A stretch of DNA of 7,061 nt from Bacillota bacterium (GTDB taxonomy: Bacteria; Bacillota; Clostridia; Peptostreptococcales; Anaerovoracaceae): positions 1-7,061 of the forward strand of contig JAQXSU010000024.1 in NCBI GenBank assembly GCA_029219125.1, written 5' to 3'. Position 1 is the first letter of the stretch. The number at the start of each line of letters is the position of its first letter. Below are positions 5,060-7,061 of the stretch, in pieces. The notes below the pieces were generated by a model. It worked only from the letters and a program-made list of their open reading frames with translations. It had not been told where the DNA came from and did no database searches. The position numbers and the translations under genes are program-made.

Positions 5060-6162
5060 AGAAACACGCCATCATTCCCATCTTCATACCACACCGCGGC
5101 TGTCCCAATGACTGCGTATTTTGCAACCAGCGAAAGATCACAGCCCATCAGACGCCCGTGCTGCCGGAGAATGTTCACGGGACGGTGGAAACCTGGCTTT
5201 CCACCCTGGAACCGCGCCATATGGAAACCATTGAACTGGCCTTCTTCGGCGGTTCCTTCACCGGCATTCCCATGGAAGAGCAGACCGCCTTTCTGCAGGT
5301 GGCCAAAGCCTATAAGGATGCGGGCAGGATCCACCGGATCCACCTGTCCACCCGGCCGGACTACATCAGCCGGGAGATGCTGGACAACCTGAAGTGCTGG
5401 GGCGTGGATGTCATCGAGCTGGGGGTGCAGTCCTTCGATGAAGATGTTTTAAAGGCTTCCGGCCGGGGCCATGACGCCGCCTGCGTCTATGAAAGCAGCC
5501 GCCTGATTCAGGAATACGGCTTCACCCTGGGCATCCAGCTGATGATTGGCCTGCCCGGCGACACCATGGAAAAGGATATTTACTCTGCCCGGGAAACGGT
5601 GAAGATCGGACCGTCCATCGCCCGGCTCTATCCCACGGTGGTGATCCGGGACACTGCCTTGTATGATATGTATCTGGCCGGTGCCTATACGCCTATGCCC
5701 GAAGACGATGCGGTGGAGCGGACCAAGGCAATGTATCAGATTCTGGATGCAGCCGGCATCAACATCATCCGGGTGGGCCTGAAGTCCAGCGACATCATCG
5801 CCGACGCTCCGTCCAGTATCGCACCCGGCACCTTTCACCCAGCCTTCCGACAGCTGGTGGAGGGCGCCATTGCACGGGAATCCCTGGAAGCACAGCTACT
5901 GACCCTGTATCCGGAGATACAGAATTTCCAGGACACACCGCCGGATCCGGCAGTGTGTCCTTCCGCTTACTTCGTAAGCAATGCAAAGAGCCGCAACAAC
6001 CTGTTCGGTCATAAAAGCGCCAACCGTGTGTATTTTGCGAAGAAATATCCGGGACTCAATATCAAATACGTTACCGACACGCAGCTGGGCCTGCAGCTTC
6101 CCGACAACCGATATCTGGTCGTGGACGCAGGACTTGCGGGCGGCATTGAATCTGTAAAATAA
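5056..6162 (+). CDS. Elp3-like radical SAM protein
   Basis: This is a radical S-adenosylmethionine enzyme that should bind a 4Fe-4S cluster through C16, C20 and C23 in CPNDCVFC (Cx3Cx2C). The SAM-contact motif GGSFTG (65-70) follows, then STRPDYI (98-104), IELGVQSFDEDVL (120-132), IQLMIGLPGDT (160-170) and a C-terminal region with SRNNLFGHKSANR (312-324). It belongs to the group related to the radical SAM half of Elp3 but, at 368 residues, lacks the acetyltransferase domain. Substrate unknown; a role in tRNA modification is possible only by analogy. AGGAG (5046-5050) lies five bases before the ATG, inside the previous gene. The four-base overlap with that gene makes an operon almost certain and suggests a shared process. 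No terminator separates it from the gene at 6187. Confidence 0.9.
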   Translation: MKKHAIIPIFIPHRGCPNDCVFCNQRKITAHQTPVLPENVHGTVETWLSTLEPRHMETIELAFFGGSFTGIPMEEQTAFLQVAKAYKDAGRIHRIHLSTRPDYISREMLDNLKCWGVDVIELGVQSFDEDVLKASGRGHDAACVYESSRLIQEYGFTLGIQLMIGLPGDTMEKDIYSARETVKIGPSIARLYPTVVIRDTALYDMYLAGAYTPMPEDDAVERTKAMYQILDAAGINIIRVGLKSSDIIADAPSSIAPGTFHPAFRQLVEGAIARESLEAQLLTLYPEIQNFQDTPPDPAVCPSAYFVSNAKSRNNLFGHKSANRVYFAKKYPGLNIKYVTDTQLGLQLPDNRYLVVDAGLAGGIESVK

Positions 6163-6186
6163 AAATAACGATAAAGGAGAACATTT

Positions 6187-6450
6187 ATGAAAGCAGTAGT
6201 TTCTGTAGTAGGAAAAGACATGGTCGGCATCCTGGCTCGTGTATCCACCGCCTGTGCCGAAAAAAATGCCAATGTGGCAGATGTGACTCAGTCCGTTATG
6301 GACGGCTATTTCTGCATGGTCATGATCATCGAGATCGATCAGCTGTCCTGTCAGCTGGACGAACTGCAGGCCCACATCAAATCCGCGGTTCCTGAAATGG
6401 TGGTTCACGTAATGCATGAAGACATTTTCAATTCCATGCACAGAATTTAA
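6187..6450 (+). CDS. ACT domain-containing protein, UPF0237 family
   Basis: This 87-residue protein is a single ACT domain, a fold that binds small ligands such as amino acids, often as a dimer. The start, MKAVVSVVGKDMVGILARVS (1-20), is the typical first strand, glycine loop and helix of ACT proteins related to GcvR. The second strand and helix lie at about 40-66. The ligand is unknown. AAAGGAG (6173-6179) lies seven bases before the ATG. It stands 24 bases after the radical SAM gene and could be read from it or from a weak promoter of its own (TTGCGG 6134-6139, TAAAAT 6155-6160, with a short 15-base spacer). It is followed directly by a UPF0210 gene, its standard partner in many Firmicutes and other bacteria, which suggests that it regulates or assists that protein. 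Confidence 0.92.
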   Translation: MKAVVSVVGKDMVGILARVSTACAEKNANVADVTQSVMDGYFCMVMIIEIDQLSCQLDELQAHIKSAVPEMVVHVMHEDIFNSMHRI

Positions 6451-6468
6451 TCACAGGAGGTAAAGCGG

Positions 6469-7061
6469 ATGCTGAATTTTAATGACATCATGGAGACCAT
6501 CACCATGATCCAGGAGGAAAATCTGGATATCCGGACTATTACCATGGGGATCTCCCTTCTGGACTGCTGTGACAGCGACATCGACCGGTCCTGTGAAAAA
6601 GTTTACAACAAGATTTACTCCCACGCCAAAGATCTGGTAAAGACCGGCGAGATCATCGAAAAGAAATACGGAATTCCCATCGTAAATAAACGAATCAGCG
6701 TAACACCGATCGCCATGCTGGTGGCGGCCAGCGGCGGAGATCCGGTGAAATATGCCAAAACCCTGGATCGTGTAGCCAAAGATGTGGGAGTCAACTTCAT
6801 CGGCGGCTTTTCCGCACTGGTTCACAAAGGTTTCAGTGCGGGTGACAAAGAGCTGATCGAAGCAATTCCAAGGGCTCTGGCGGAGACAGATTTTGTCTGC
6901 TCTTCTGTCAACATCGGTTCCACCAAGGCCGGCATCAACATGGATGCGGTGAAAATGATGGGCCAGGTGGTCCGTCAGGCATCGGAACTGACGGCGGATC
7001 GTCAGTGCGTCGGCGCTGCCAAGCTGGTGGTCTTCTGCAATGCGCCGGAAGACAATCCGTT
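6469..7061 (+). CDS. PFL family (UPF0210) protein, 3' end outside the window
   Basis: The frame runs from the ATG at 6469 to the window edge without a stop: 197 residues plus two bases of a family usually about 450 long. AGGAGGT (6455-6461), seven bases before the ATG, is a near-ideal ribosome site. Recognisable segments are LDIRTITMGISLLDC (19-33), NKRISVTPIAML (73-84), VNFIGGFSALVHKG (108-121), VCSSVNIGSTKAGINMDAV (143-161) and CVGAAKLVVFCNAPEDNP (180-197). Relatives resemble pyruvate formate-lyase in structure, but the catalytic role is not established. It lies 18 bases after the ACT gene, so the pair is one transcription unit. The family call is secure. Confidence 0.93.
   Translation, partial: MLNFNDIMETITMIQEENLDIRTITMGISLLDCCDSDIDRSCEKVYNKIYSHAKDLVKTGEIIEKKYGIPIVNKRISVTPIAMLVAASGGDPVKYAKTLDRVAKDVGVNFIGGFSALVHKGFSAGDKELIEAIPRALAETDFVCSSVNIGSTKAGINMDAVKMMGQVVRQASELTADRQCVGAAKLVVFCNAPEDNP

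Overview
The window looks like a chromosomal segment of a moderately GC-rich Firmicute of class Clostridia, probably Lachnospiraceae or a close relative. This rests on the gene families (VanG-type ligase, ACT/UPF0237 plus UPF0210 pair, an Elp3-like radical SAM protein without an acetyltransferase domain), strong AGGAGG-type ribosome sites and sigma-A promoters. I cannot name a genus. Hand counts give about 63% GC in the ligase gene (38/60 at 1921-1980) but about 32-42% between roughly 2150 and 3450, so the middle is probably an acquired or mobile patch.

Left part (1-2144, + strand): the 3' portion of a vanW-family gene whose start lies before the window, then four bases later a VanG-like D-alanyl-D-X ligase. 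The order vanW-vanG is that of the enterococcal vanG cluster, but no vanXY or vanT follows. Both genes carry in-frame extra sequence: the VanW tail contains four 21-bp repeats with inverted-repeat arms, and the ligase has a 34-codon insert bounded by a 7-bp direct repeat.

Middle part (2145-3548): a 236-bp AT-rich element bounded by perfect 15-bp inverted repeats. Each end is also a hairpin, placed so that the pair could terminate transcription from both sides. Next comes a low-GC gene on the minus strand for an unnamed protein with a possible PD-(D/E)XK-like nuclease core. A short intergenic stretch with regularly spaced TGCGA motifs follows.

Right part (3549-7061): uracil-DNA glycosylase (ung, minus strand) is divergent from a two-gene operon (DUF6873-like protein, then a radical SAM protein, overlapping by ATGA). 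The two mirror-image sigma-A promoters have the same -35 (TTGCCC) and -10 (TATAAT). The plus-strand promoter lies so close to the ATG that the first operon gene should be leaderless. The window ends with an ACT-domain regulator (UPF0237) and the start of a UPF0210/PFL-family gene, a widely conserved pair.

I find no complete new system. The most unusual items are the inverted-repeat element, the in-frame insert in the ligase, the repetitive VanW tail and the leaderless operon start.
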